Source of the DNA: Aquimarina megaterium XH134
GTDB taxonomy: Bacteria; Bacteroidota; Bacteroidia; Flavobacteriales; Flavobacteriaceae
DNA: 64,000 bases
Assembly: GCF_000520975.1 (NCBI RefSeq)
Contig: NZ_JACB01000015.1
Coordinates: 1 to 64,000, forward strand
Reading direction: 5' to 3'
This document shows positions 9,257 to 17,653 of this stretch, one piece after another. Numbering within the stretch: the first letter of the stretch is position 1; each line of letters starts with the position of its first letter. The position numbers were made by a program, and so were the translations under genes. The notes beneath the pieces were generated by a model, which was not told the origin of the DNA, made no database searches, and worked only from the letters and a program-made list of their open reading frames with translations.

Positions 9257-9455
9257 CTTCATAAAACTCATATTAATTTTTATACCCCCTATAAAAATGT
9301 CTCTTTATATTCAAAATTACCTTTTATTATTCTGCAACAATGCTACACAGCATAAAAAAATCTTCTTTTTCGATTGAATCAAAAAAATCAAAATAAGTTC
9401 TATATACTAAAATTATACTATTTTAGTTATCTATTAAAATAAAGACCCCATACTA

Positions 9456-9932
9456 ATGAAAACTTCTTTAATTAAATACTTTTGTGTTTTTGTGCTTTTA
9501 TGCACTGCTTTTTCCTGTTCTAAGGATGATGATGATAATACCATTACAGAAACTCCAAGTGAGGTTTCGATTACAGACGAAATATTAAAATTGGTAAATG
9601 AATACCGACAAACTAAAGGACTAGAGGCATTGGCAAAAAATACAACCGCCGAGCAACTAGCTGCCGATCATACACGATATATGATTTCTAAAGGTGATAT
9701 CAATCATGATAATTTCGATACTAAATTTGACACTTTACGAGAAAAGGAAAATGCCACAGGAATGGCAGAAAATGTAGCTAGTTTTTATCCCGATGCCCAA
9801 AGTGTTGTAGCCGGATGGATTGATAGTGAAGGACATAGAAAAAACATTGAGGGTAATTATACCCATACTGGTATTGCCGCAATAAAAGATGGAAGTGGCA
9901 GATACTACTATACACAAATATTTTACCGCTAA
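9456..9932 (+). CDS. CAP (SCP/PR1-like) domain lipoprotein
   Basis: A 158-aa protein. The signal peptide ends at a lipobox (CTAFSC, acylated Cys21) followed by an acidic SKDDDDN linker, a common lipoprotein start in Bacteroidota. Residues about 42-158 form a CAP domain: LVNEYRQTKGL, the His of ADHTRYM, HDNFD, GMAENVA, GWIDSEGHRKNI and HTGIAA. The paired His and Glu positions of the CAP cavity are retained. The role of bacterial CAP lipoproteins is poorly known, so no substrate is proposed. The gene stands alone, with 199 bp before it and a strong hairpin after it. Confidence 0.88.
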   Translation: MKTSLIKYFCVFVLLCTAFSCSKDDDDNTITETPSEVSITDEILKLVNEYRQTKGLEALAKNTTAEQLAADHTRYMISKGDINHDNFDTKFDTLREKENATGMAENVASFYPDAQSVVAGWIDSEGHRKNIEGNYTHTGIAAIKDGSGRYYYTQIFYR

Positions 9933-10003
9933 ACTCTGCAAACTCAACTATGCAAGGTTAGCACTAATCTTGTTTCTTAAAATTAGGAAACGGTACCTCT
10001 AGT

Positions 10004-10055
10004 AGTTGCTTACTAAGAAGTGTTTTTACATTTTATTAGTAAGCAACTTTTATAT
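10004..10055 (+). terminator. Hairpin terminator after the CAP gene
   Basis: A perfect 13-bp stem pairs AGTTGCTTACTAA (10004-10016) with TTAGTAAGCAACT (10036-10048) across a 19-nt loop. It is followed by TTTATATTTATT. Confidence 0.65.
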
Positions 10056-10096
10056 TTATTAACTTTAAGCTTTATGATATTAAAATTTAATTTATA

Positions 10097-10867
10097 ATGA
10101 GACGTGGCGGCTTAAAAATCAGAATATTAATAGGTTTAGCAATTATAGCTTTTGCATTTTTTAAAAAATGTAATAATAAAACGCTAAACCCATATACCGA
10201 TAGAGTACAAAATATTAATATGACAAGTGATCAGGAAATCGCAATTGGACTACAAAGTGCTCCTGAAATGGCCCAACAACATGGAGGATTATACCCTGAT
10301 CAAAAATTGCAAAGTTATATCGATATGGTTGGAAACAAATTAGTCAATTCGAGTATGGCAAAACAAACCCCTTACAAATATGAATTTCATTTATTAGCCG
10401 ATCCTAATACCATTAATGCTTTTGCATTACCAGGAGGGCAAATATTTATAACCTATGCTTTATTATCCAAATTACAAAACGAAGACCAGGTTGCCGGTGT
10501 ATTGGGCCATGAAATCGGTCATGTATTAGGAAGACATTCTGCAGAAAGAATAGCAGAGCATGAATTCTGGAAAACGATATCTACCGGAGCTTCAGTTGGT
10601 GCAGATGCTGGTGGAATCGTAAATGGTATCGGACAAAATGTTTTATTAAAAAATGGCCGTGGTGATGAATTAGAAAGTGATAAGCTAGGCGTTTTGTTTA
10701 TGATTAATTCGGGTTATAATCCCGAAGAAATGATTGGCGTAATGAAAATTCTAAAAGCTGCTGCCGGGCCTAACCGTGTTCCCGAATTTCAAAGCTCCCA
10801 CCCCGATCCTGAAAATCGTATAGAAAAAATCAAAGAGGCAATACGAGAATATAGCAGTGTACAATAA
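10097..10867 (+). CDS. M48-family zinc metalloprotease, membrane-anchored
   Basis: A 256-aa protease. An N-terminal hydrophobic segment (about residues 8-22) follows the basic MRRGGLKIR start and would anchor it to the inner membrane or act as a signal. The zinc motif HEIGH lies at 138-142 within GVLGHEIGHVLGRH, and the third ligand is Glu191 in DELESD (E-x-x-x-D). NAFALPGGQIFI (107-118) and SSHPDPENRI near the C-terminus are typical of the BepA/LoiP/YcaL group, which acts in envelope protein quality control. Cys25 is present but its context is not a good lipobox. The substrate is unknown. Confidence 0.88.
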   Translation: MRRGGLKIRILIGLAIIAFAFFKKCNNKTLNPYTDRVQNINMTSDQEIAIGLQSAPEMAQQHGGLYPDQKLQSYIDMVGNKLVNSSMAKQTPYKYEFHLLADPNTINAFALPGGQIFITYALLSKLQNEDQVAGVLGHEIGHVLGRHSAERIAEHEFWKTISTGASVGADAGGIVNGIGQNVLLKNGRGDELESDKLGVLFMINSGYNPEEMIGVMKILKAAAGPNRVPEFQSSHPDPENRIEKIKEAIREYSSVQ

Positions 10868-10902
10868 AAAACCATTGCCTGTTCATATCAACAAGCAATG
10901 GC
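10865..10902 (-). terminator. Terminator of the 10911 ankyrin gene
   Basis: A 12-bp stem with one mismatch (10872-10883 with 10890-10901) lies just beyond the ankyrin stop codon. On the minus strand it is followed by a run of six T. Confidence 0.65.
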
Positions 10903-10910
10903 TTCTATAC

Positions 10911-11291
10911 TTATGACAATTTCTCTAAAAGAGCTATTGCGTCCTTAGCATTAGATTGCTTTGCAAATTTCATTGCTGTATAGCCTTTGCTATCTTTAGC
11001 TTTGATATTTGCTCCATTTTTCACAAGCAGTTTAATAATATCTGCACGGTTATATCGTGCAGCATACATAAGTGGTGTCATTCCGTCAGATTTTTGATTA
11101 ACATCACTGCCGAATTCAATTAGTTTTTTTACAGTCTCTAAATCTCCTTTTACAATTGCCATACAAAACGGACTTGTCTTATATGTCGTAAGATCGTAAT
11201 TATGACTAGCAGTAGTCACATTTGTTTCTGTAGCTAAACTTACAGAAGTAATACACATAACCAATAAGGTTGCTAAAACTGTTTTTTTCAT
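10911..11291 (-). CDS. Exported ankyrin-repeat protein (copy 1)
   Basis: A 126-aa protein with a signal peptide (MKKTVLATLLVMCITSVSLA). Roughly three ankyrin repeats fill residues 42-126, the central one being GMTPLMYAARYNRADIIKLL, with KGYTAMKFAKQSNAKDAI after it. The protein at 11507-11890 has the same length and layout and very similar repeats, so the two are a tandem duplication. Ankyrin repeats bind proteins; no enzyme domain is present. The chain ends right after the repeats, so this is probably a small periplasmic binding or anti-toxin-like protein; the partner is not known. Confidence 0.85.
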   Translation of the reverse strand: MKKTVLATLLVMCITSVSLATETNVTTASHNYDLTTYKTSPFCMAIVKGDLETVKKLIEFGSDVNQKSDGMTPLMYAARYNRADIIKLLVKNGANIKAKDSKGYTAMKFAKQSNAKDAIALLEKLS

Positions 11292-11439
11292 GATGAATTG
11301 ATTTTAAGTTTATTTGATTGACTTATATACAGTACGACCTTAGAATCGGTATCATGTTACATCTCCTTTTGCCAAATAACAGGATTTTAACTTTCTTATA
11401 ACAAAATATTTTGATAAAAACGATTCGTTTCTATACAAT

Positions 11440-11477
11440 AAACCCGCCTACCATTATAAAAATGATAGACGGGGTTT
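11440..11477 (-). terminator. Hairpin downstream of ankyrin copy 2
   Basis: AAACCCGCCTACCATT (11440-11455) pairs imperfectly, with G-U pairs, to 11461-11477. T-tracts on either side are short, so efficiency is uncertain. Confidence 0.45.
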
Positions 11478-11506
11478 ATATTGGTTTAAAAACTAATTCT
11501 GAGTAA

Positions 11507-11890
11507 TTACTTTTTCTTAAGCTCTAATAACAAGGCTACAGCTTCTTTGGCTCCAGATAATTCTGCATATTTCATTGCATTATAACCTTTCGCATTTTTA
11601 ATATTGATTTTTGCTCCATTAGCAACCAAAAGCTTAATGATCTCTAATCGGTTATATCGAGCAGCATACATAAGAGGTGTCATACCTTCTGAAAACTTAT
11701 TTACTTCACTCCCTAATTCGACCATTTTCTTTACCATTTCATAATCGCCTTTAGCGATTGAAATGCAAAAAGGAGATACATTAATAATTTCTGTTTTTGC
11801 AACCTTATATGCGTTAAGGTTTTTCACGGGATCGTTTGCTAAAACCAGACCAACCGTCATACACATTACTAAAATTGATAGCTTTTTCAT
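11507..11890 (-). CDS. Exported ankyrin-repeat protein (copy 2)
   Basis: A 127-aa protein with a signal peptide (MKKLSILVMCMTVGLVLA). Three ankyrin repeats run from about residue 41 to the end, with SEGMTPLMYAARYNRLEIIK and KGYNAMKYAELSGAKEA closely matching copy 1. The repeat region is far better conserved between the copies than the first 40 residues, which is what one expects from duplication followed by drift of the signal and linker. The 215-bp gap and hairpin between them suggest separate transcripts. The function is unknown. Confidence 0.85.
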   Translation of the reverse strand: MKKLSILVMCMTVGLVLANDPVKNLNAYKVAKTEIINVSPFCISIAKGDYEMVKKMVELGSEVNKFSEGMTPLMYAARYNRLEIIKLLVANGAKINIKNAKGYNAMKYAELSGAKEAVALLLELKKK

Positions 11891-12204
11891 TTTTTTTATC
11901 TTTATAAGTTCATTATTGATTTGTGCAATGCCAAAATTTGATGGTGCAAATGAATTACATTATTCTCATAAAAAACTGCATAATTTTAAGAATAACTTAC
12001 TTTTAACCTTCCCTACACAAATTCGTTAATAATTTCACAAAAACTACGTGTCAGTTAATATTACAAAAAGGTATAAATCATATAGGAATAACATAAGCTT
12101 TTTGTGTGCTTGTAGCCGAAGTTGTAACTTTGTTTCTTATTTCATTTTTTTGAGATTTTAGACTCAAAAAATAACCAACCAAAAACCTTAATTAAGAATA
12201 CATT
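11891..12204. other. 314-bp divergent intergenic region between ankyrin copy 2 and gpmI
   Basis: It contains the gpmI promoter listed separately. I see no TAnnTTTG box for the ankyrin gene on the minus strand and no other structure. Confidence 0.5.
12101..12132 (+). promoter_or_regulatory. Bacteroidota-type promoter of gpmI
   Basis: TTTG (12101-12104), a 20-nt spacer and TAACTTTG (12125-12132) match the -33/-7 consensus closely. The predicted transcription start is near 12138, giving a leader of about 65 nt. Confidence 0.7.
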
Positions 12205-13722
12205 ATGAACAAAAAAGTAATCCTGATGATCCTGGATGGATGGGGAACATCACCGGATCCTAAAGTATCTGCAATTGATCATGCAAACACTCCGTATATC
12301 GATAGTTTATACACTCACTACCCTAATGCTTCTTTACGTACAGACGGACTTCATGTAGGTTTGCCAGATGGGCAAATGGGAAACAGTGAGGTTGGTCATA
12401 TGAACCTTGGGGCTGGTAGAATTGTATATCAGGATTTGGCCAAAATCAATATGGCAGTTAAAAACAACACCTTAAAAGAAGAATCTGTTCTTCTGGATGC
12501 TTTTCGCTATGCCAAAGAAGAAAATAAAAATGTTCATTTGCTGGGTCTGGTAAGTGATGGTGGAGTTCACTCTCATATCGATCATATTAAAGGATTACTT
12601 GACGCAGCTCACTCTTATGAATTAAAAAATGTTTTCCTTCATGCATTTACCGATGGTCGTGATGTAGATCCGAAGTCTGGTAAAACTCACATCAAAAATA
12701 TTCAGGATTATATGTCTAAAACTACAGGTAAACTAGCCTCTATTGTAGGAAGATATTATGCTATGGATAGAGATAAAAGATGGGAGCGTGTTAAATTAGC
12801 CTATGATCTTTTGGTAAATGGTATTGGAGAACCTAGCACTGATGCCCTCGACAGTATTCAGAATAGTTACGACAACGACATTACCGACGAATTTATCAAA
12901 CCAATTATACTTCAAGAAAATGGAGTTTCGGTCGCTACCGTAAACGATGACGATGTTGTAATTTTCTTTAATTTCAGAACAGATCGAGGTAGAGAGTTAA
13001 CCGAAATGCTTTCTCAAAAAGATATGCACGAGTATAATACCCACAAGCTTTCTTTACATTATGTTACAATGACCAACTATGATGAAAACTTTGAAGGTAT
13101 TAATGTTATTTATAATAAAGATAATATTACCGAAACTCTTGGAGAAATCATTTCTAAAGCCGGTAAAACTCAAATTAGGATTGCTGAAACAGAAAAATAT
13201 CCCCACGTTACCTTCTTTTTTTCTGGAGGACAAGAAGAACCTTTTGAAGGAGAATCCAGAATATTAAGAAATTCTCCAAAGGTAGCAACATATGATCTTA
13301 AACCCGAAATGAGTGCTTTTGAATTAAGAGATGCTTTGGTACCAGAACTACAAAAAGGCGATGTTAATTTTGTATGTTTAAACTTTGCAAATGGTGATAT
13401 GGTAGGGCATACAGGAGTAATGGAAGCTGCTATTAAAGCTTGTGAAGCTGTAGATCAATGTGTAAAAGATATAGTAACTACCGCTCTAGATAATCAATAC
13501 GCTACCATTCTGATTGCAGATCATGGTAATTGCGAAACTATGATTAACCCAGATGGCACACCACATACAGCCCACACAACTAATCCCGTTCCTTTTATCT
13601 TAATCGATAATGAGCAGATACAAATAAATGATGGAGTTTTAGGAGATATTGCTCCAACCATTCTTGATCTTATGGGAATAGAAAAACCTAAGGCTATGAC
13701 ACAAGATTCATTACTAAAATAG
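12205..13722 (+). CDS. gpmI: 2,3-bisphosphoglycerate-independent phosphoglycerate mutase
   Basis: A 505-aa cytoplasmic enzyme that interconverts 3- and 2-phosphoglycerate in glycolysis and gluconeogenesis. Length is normal for the family. The alkaline-phosphatase-fold metal and nucleophile motifs are visible: MILDGWG (Asp11), GNSEVGHMNLG with nucleophile Ser61, DGRDVDPKSG, GRYYAMDRDKRWERV, FNFRTDRGRE, NGDMVGHTG and DHGNCE near the C-terminus. It has its own well-matched promoter and a strong terminator, so it is monocistronic. fbaA of the same pathway lies about 44 kb away. Confidence 0.97.
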   Translation: MNKKVILMILDGWGTSPDPKVSAIDHANTPYIDSLYTHYPNASLRTDGLHVGLPDGQMGNSEVGHMNLGAGRIVYQDLAKINMAVKNNTLKEESVLLDAFRYAKEENKNVHLLGLVSDGGVHSHIDHIKGLLDAAHSYELKNVFLHAFTDGRDVDPKSGKTHIKNIQDYMSKTTGKLASIVGRYYAMDRDKRWERVKLAYDLLVNGIGEPSTDALDSIQNSYDNDITDEFIKPIILQENGVSVATVNDDDVVIFFNFRTDRGRELTEMLSQKDMHEYNTHKLSLHYVTMTNYDENFEGINVIYNKDNITETLGEIISKAGKTQIRIAETEKYPHVTFFFSGGQEEPFEGESRILRNSPKVATYDLKPEMSAFELRDALVPELQKGDVNFVCLNFANGDMVGHTGVMEAAIKACEAVDQCVKDIVTTALDNQYATILIADHGNCETMINPDGTPHTAHTTNPVPFILIDNEQIQINDGVLGDIAPTILDLMGIEKPKAMTQDSLLK

Positions 13723-13762
13723 CATTCAAAAGGATACTATAAAATAATTTCTTTTTTTGAAG

Positions 13763-13803
13763 CAAGTCGCATAAAAGAGTGTTTTTATGCGACTTGTGTT
13801 TTT
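13763..13803 (+). terminator. Rho-independent terminator of gpmI
   Basis: A 14-bp stem CAAGTCGCATAAAA / TTTTATGCGACTTG (13763-13776 with 13783-13796) is followed by GTGTTTTTCTG. Confidence 0.75.
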
Positions 13804-13946
13804 CTGTCTTTTTATTTTTCAAAATTCTTTTGTTACCTTAACATAGATTATATGTTTTTATGTAAATAAAAAAAGTAGAATTAGTACGCAGCGAAACCCA
13901 ATATTCTTGGTTATACATTATATGAGTTAAGCACTAACCCTTATTC

Positions 13947-14513
13947 ATGAATAAAAAAGAACAAGACAGACTAGTAAAAGCCTGTAAAAAGGGTAATCGG
14001 GATGCCATGGAAAAAATATACAATACTTTTGCACCGCGAATGATTGCGGTGGGTCTTCGCTATTGTGTAAATCAATCTGACGCAGAAGACATTGTACAAG
14101 AAGCTTTTATCAAAGTATTTAAAGGTATTCAAAAATACCGTCATAAAGGAACGCTAGGGAGTTGGATTGAAAGAATTGTTGTGAATTGTGCCATTGATCA
14201 TTGGCATAAAATGAAAAAAACGATTCATATAGATCATGAAGATTTCATTAACAAAAATGAGGTACAAGAACTAGAAGAGCCCGAAAAAGACTATCTATCT
14301 AAGGAAATATCAATAGAAAGGCTACGAATCTTTATTAGTGATTTACCCGAACAGTATCGCTATGTTCTAAACCTCTATGCCATAGAAGGATATTCTCATA
14401 AAGAAATAGGAGAAATGCTTAATATTAAAGAAAGTACATCAAGATCTAACTATACCAGAGCAAGAAAGAAGCTATTAGAGCGTATGAGGAATAATGGAGT
14501 TGTAAAGTTTTAA
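13947..14513 (+). CDS. ECF-type RNA polymerase sigma factor
   Basis: A 188-aa sigma-70-family factor. Region 2 spans about residues 10-90 and includes AFIKVFKGIQKY and LGSWIERIVVNCAIDHW. Region 4 spans about 130-185, with LPEQYRYVLNLYAIEGYSHK and the helix-turn-helix GEMLNIKESTSRSNYTRARK. A FecR-like anti-sigma gene begins 25 bp downstream, so the pair forms a signalling unit in which envelope stress or a nutrient signal frees the sigma factor. The outer-membrane TonB receptor usually found after such a pair is absent here. Confidence 0.92.
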   Translation: MNKKEQDRLVKACKKGNRDAMEKIYNTFAPRMIAVGLRYCVNQSDAEDIVQEAFIKVFKGIQKYRHKGTLGSWIERIVVNCAIDHWHKMKKTIHIDHEDFINKNEVQELEEPEKDYLSKEISIERLRIFISDLPEQYRYVLNLYAIEGYSHKEIGEMLNIKESTSRSNYTRARKKLLERMRNNGVVKF

Positions 14514-14538
14514 CGTTTAAAACCTAAATGAGTAACAA

Positions 14539-15633
14539 ATGAAAGATGATAAAGACCTTTTAAAACCGCTTTTACAAGCAAAATTTAAAAGTGATTCGAT
14601 TATACCATCGAAGGATAGGTTTGATGACATATACAATGCAGTACAGGAAGAAAAGGTTAAACGCAATTATATACCTTGGTATGAAATAACTGTTATTGCC
14701 GTATTACTTTGCGCTATATTCATTCTGTATTACGTAATGAATGACACTACTTCTAAAAATACCGAAATCACTCCATCACACCAAGAAAACATTGATTCTG
14801 TCGAACCAAAAAATGTTCAAACAACAATTCAAATAGAAGAGCAACCAAAAATTATTGAAGTCAAACCTGTAGAATCGAATACAGAAAGTAAGCCTGTAAA
14901 AACTTCTAAAACAGAAACTTTTTCTATAGACTCTACCATTTTAGAACCAGACGAAGAAAGTAACGAAAAAGGATTTATTGGGGTATCCTATATTGCTTCA
15001 GAAAAATATGCTTCAACAAAAAGCACCAAGTATATTAAGCTTCCCGATTCGAGTACGATGGTAATGAGAAAAAATAGCAAAGTTAATTTTAATACTTCGA
15101 TACAAAGCTATAGAAGAGTTGATCTTGTTGGTACTCTATTCTTTTCAATACAGAAAAATGAATCAAAACCATTCGTGATACACGGAAACTATTGTAATGT
15201 TCGGGTTAGCGGAAATTCTTTTGCAATATCTGTAGAAAAAGATGCCGATTATATAACGCTTATTGAAGGTTCTGCAGAAATAATTCATCGAACAACTGGT
15301 AAAAAACAAAATGTAATTTCGGGGCAAAGTTTTAGTATCACCCCCCAAGGAATTATGCTTCTTAAAAGATCTCCAAATCAATTTGCCTGGAAAACTGGTG
15401 TTTTACATTATCAAAACATTAGCGTGAACCAAATTATAAGTGATTTGGGTGAAAACTTCGATGCCAAAATTAGATTAAAACGCAGTCCTCTACTCGATTG
15501 TAAATATACGGGATCTTTTAGCAATGCAACTACCGAAAAAGTATTGAGTGAATTAGCTAAGAAATTCAACGTAAGAATAGAAAAGGAAGGTGAGATTTTT
15601 ATACTTATAGGAGAAGGTAATTGTGCAAATTAA
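14539..15633 (+). CDS. FecR-like anti-sigma factor
   Basis: A 364-aa membrane protein. The first 45 residues are cytoplasmic and would hold the sigma factor. One membrane segment (about 47-66, EITVIAVLLCAIFILYYV) follows, then a low-complexity Glu/Lys/Thr linker. The FecR domain covers about 165-270, with LPDSSTMVMRKNSKVNF and VDLVGTLFFSI. The last 80 residues (VLHYQNISVNQIISDL ... ILIGEG) look like the DUF4974 / secretin-TonB-like tail found on Bacteroidota FecR proteins. The long linker is unusual. The operon ends here, and 80 bp later a MITE-like element begins. Confidence 0.88.
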   Translation: MKDDKDLLKPLLQAKFKSDSIIPSKDRFDDIYNAVQEEKVKRNYIPWYEITVIAVLLCAIFILYYVMNDTTSKNTEITPSHQENIDSVEPKNVQTTIQIEEQPKIIEVKPVESNTESKPVKTSKTETFSIDSTILEPDEESNEKGFIGVSYIASEKYASTKSTKYIKLPDSSTMVMRKNSKVNFNTSIQSYRRVDLVGTLFFSIQKNESKPFVIHGNYCNVRVSGNSFAISVEKDADYITLIEGSAEIIHRTTGKKQNVISGQSFSITPQGIMLLKRSPNQFAWKTGVLHYQNISVNQIISDLGENFDAKIRLKRSPLLDCKYTGSFSNATTEKVLSELAKKFNVRIEKEGEIFILIGEGNCAN

Positions 15634-15722
15634 AAATTTGTATAGCGCAAATATTTTCTTTGTAAACTCTAAAAAGATATTTTAACACATCTGATTCTTT
15701 TAGTACTTCTTACTATAAATAC

Positions 15723-15960
15723 AACCCGTTGTGCATTTGAGGTTTTTTAATTCGAAATTCGTCAATTCGAGTGCTTCGATCAAAGGAAGAAGTGTATTGA
15801 ACCCTTCGATATACTCAGGATGACAAGAATTTTGAATTAAAAAAGCTATTCTCGATAGTTCTACAGAGCTTGCCGAAGTACAATTTTTCTTCATTCTATT
15901 TCGAAAAACCATTCGAATTGACGCTTTTTTATGTTATTAATTTCTAAATGCACAACGGGT
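15723..15960. mobile_element. MITE-like non-coding element with inverted ends and 9-bp target duplication
   Basis: The two ends are inverted copies of AACCCGTTGTGCATTT (left at 15723-15738; right ends at 15960 or 15961). The 9-mer TATAAATAC stands immediately outside both ends (15714-15722 and 15961-15969), as expected for a target-site duplication; it can also be read as 8 bp with one more TIR base. A second inner inverted pair, CGTCAATTCGAGTG (15760-15773) and CATTCGAATTGACG (15910-15923), matches 13 of 14. There is no transposase, so it would move in trans. The interior holds CTTCGATATACTCAGGATGACA-like sequence reminiscent of repeats scattered in many Bacteroidota genomes. Confidence 0.65.
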
Positions 15961-15983
15961 TATAAATACATTATTTGTATATT

Positions 15984-16024
15984 AAAAAACCGGCCTATAA
16001 AATGTTTTATAGGCCGGTTTTTTT
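15984..16024. terminator. Bidirectional terminator between fecR and the 16041 lipoprotein gene
   Basis: A near-perfect long stem with the core CCGGCCTATAAAA / TTTTATAGGCCGG is flanked by A6 on the left and T7 on the right, so it can stop transcription in both directions. Confidence 0.85.
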
Positions 16025-16040
16025 AAACTTAATCTATTAT

Positions 16041-16892
16041 TTATAGATCAAAAGTTATCGTCCCTTCTATTGAAGTAAGTATAACCTCACGATCACAGGT
16101 TCCGTCGCCAAAATTAATATTAAAATTAACTCCAAAATTACTAGAATAGTCTTGTGACCCCTGCACAGGATATTTATAAAAATCTAATCCTTCAAAACAT
16201 GCTGCTTTATATACTATTGGAGATCCATCAACAGATTTTGTTTTTATAAAGAATGGTTTTTTTAGATTTTCTAATGACGAAGATTCTTTTAAAGTAATAA
16301 CCTCTTCTTTTGTAAAACGGTTTTGAAAAGAAAAATTTCTATTGGTTGTATACTGATATGTTTCTCCATCAGGAGCTGTAATAACTCCATCTATTTTTAC
16401 ATCAAATACCGGAATATCATCGGTGCTTTGTTCTTCATTTTTTTGAGCTACTCTATACCCATCAAAAATATATCCCCGATCGTATTGCACATTTTTAAAC
16501 ACTGCAGAATCCTTAAATCTAGATGGTAAATCCTCGGCTACATAGTATTCTAAACTACCTGTCCAATCGTCAAATTGACATTGGTCTCCTGCATCATTAA
16601 AAATCAATTTACTGTAATGATCATATTCTGAAAAACCCAGAATAGGTTTTTCCTGATAAGGAATTAATAATTCAATAGAGAAACAGGTACCTTTACTATT
16701 TTTAGAGGAATTTTTAAGATCTAAAGAAGCCTGTTCCGAAATTTTTCCAAAATCATCCATAGCCAAGTTCACAGTTTTACTCAATTCGAATGTTTCTTTA
16801 TTATTTTGTTCAGAAACACTATCATCAACATCATTTTTAGTACAACTCACTACTAGGCCAAAAATCAGGGCACAAATCAATAATTTTTTCAT
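16041..16892 (-). CDS. Hypothetical lipoprotein
   Basis: A 283-aa protein with a lipoprotein signal (MKKLLICALIFGLVVSC, Cys17) and a polar linker. I do not recognise a family. The body is rich in beta-strand-like alternation and Asp/Gly turns and holds several Cys. It ends NFGDGTCDREVILTSIEGTI. The lipoprotein at 60028-60855 ends in a comparable (F/Y)G(N/D)G(T/A)CD segment and has a similar length, so the two may be distant paralogues. It is transcribed alone, with a strong terminator after it and 165 bp before the next gene. Likely attached to a membrane leaflet facing the periplasm or the surface. Confidence 0.75.
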   Translation of the reverse strand: MKKLLICALIFGLVVSCTKNDVDDSVSEQNNKETFELSKTVNLAMDDFGKISEQASLDLKNSSKNSKGTCFSIELLIPYQEKPILGFSEYDHYSKLIFNDAGDQCQFDDWTGSLEYYVAEDLPSRFKDSAVFKNVQYDRGYIFDGYRVAQKNEEQSTDDIPVFDVKIDGVITAPDGETYQYTTNRNFSFQNRFTKEEVITLKESSSLENLKKPFFIKTKSVDGSPIVYKAACFEGLDFYKYPVQGSQDYSSNFGVNFNINFGDGTCDREVILTSIEGTITFDL

Positions 16893-17057
16893 GGTTTTCT
16901 TTTTTTAAGTGAATATTATCTTTGTTTTCTATCTATTAAACCCCAGAAAAATAAAAACGCTGCGTCGATACTTCATTATTTGTTAAACTAGTATCAAATC
17001 ATTGGATCAAGCATTAGAATTTATATAAATTGGCAGAGCAAACAATTGTGGATCAAA

Positions 17058-17645
17058 ATGAAAAAAATATTTTTTTTAGCTATTACCGGTTTTCTTTTTT
17101 CTTGCGGAAGTACTTCTACTGTTACAAATGATAAAAATTCTAATGCAGAACTAATGAAAAGTAATCAACAGCAAGTTTCAACTGAAAAGAAAAATAGCTC
17201 TAAATCAGATTTTTTAGTCGGCAAACAAGATCGAAAAGCATTAGAGCAAGAGCCATATGGAAATTGGTTTAATGCTAATTACAAAAATTATACTGTCGAT
17301 ACCAGAACTGTAGAGAAATTATCTCCATACCTAAAAAGTATTACGATTAAAGCTTTTATGGGCACTTGGTGTAGTGACAGTAAAAGAGAAACTTCCACAT
17401 TTTATAAAATACTGGACGCTTCTAATTTTAGTTATAAAAATCTGGAATTAATAACAGTAACAAAATCTAAAGATACTCCCGAAGGTTTTGAAAAAGATTT
17501 AGACATTATGCGAGTGCCAACTTTTATCTTTTATGAAAACGGAGAAGAAATAGGGCGTTATGTAGAATTTGCAAGAGAAACCCTCGAAAAAGACATATTG
17601 GCAATTGTTTCTGAACAACCTTATAAACATTCTTACGAAGATTAA
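17058..17645 (+). CDS. Thioredoxin-fold lipoprotein with a single active-site cysteine
   Basis: A 195-aa protein. I use ATG 17058 (MKKIFFLAITGFLFSC, lipidated Cys16) rather than an upstream TTG, because it gives a proper lipoprotein signal. The thioredoxin fold covers about residues 75-185: ITIKAFMGTWCSDSKRE has the active-site Trp-Cys, but the usual second Cys of C-x-x-C is Ser (CSDS). The cis-proline loop is RVPTFIFY. With one cysteine it cannot act as a normal dithiol oxidoreductase; a monothiol or non-redox binding role is more likely. The RidA-like gene begins 8 bp downstream, so they are co-transcribed. Confidence 0.85.
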   Translation: MKKIFFLAITGFLFSCGSTSTVTNDKNSNAELMKSNQQQVSTEKKNSSKSDFLVGKQDRKALEQEPYGNWFNANYKNYTVDTRTVEKLSPYLKSITIKAFMGTWCSDSKRETSTFYKILDASNFSYKNLELITVTKSKDTPEGFEKDLDIMRVPTFIFYENGEEIGRYVEFARETLEKDILAIVSEQPYKHSYED

Positions 17646-17653
17646 ATAATTCG

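Larger units (their letters stand above)
15634..16040. other. 407-bp intergenic region holding a MITE-like element and a terminator
   Basis: Positions 15714-15969 are explained by the inserted element and its target duplications, and 15984-16024 by a terminator. The remaining bases show nothing further. Confidence 0.6.

Noticed and set aside
15700..15912. A 70-codon open frame on the minus strand inside the MITE-like element
   Set aside because: It crosses the element's left inverted end and runs through repeat sequence. The product has no signal, domain or credible composition.
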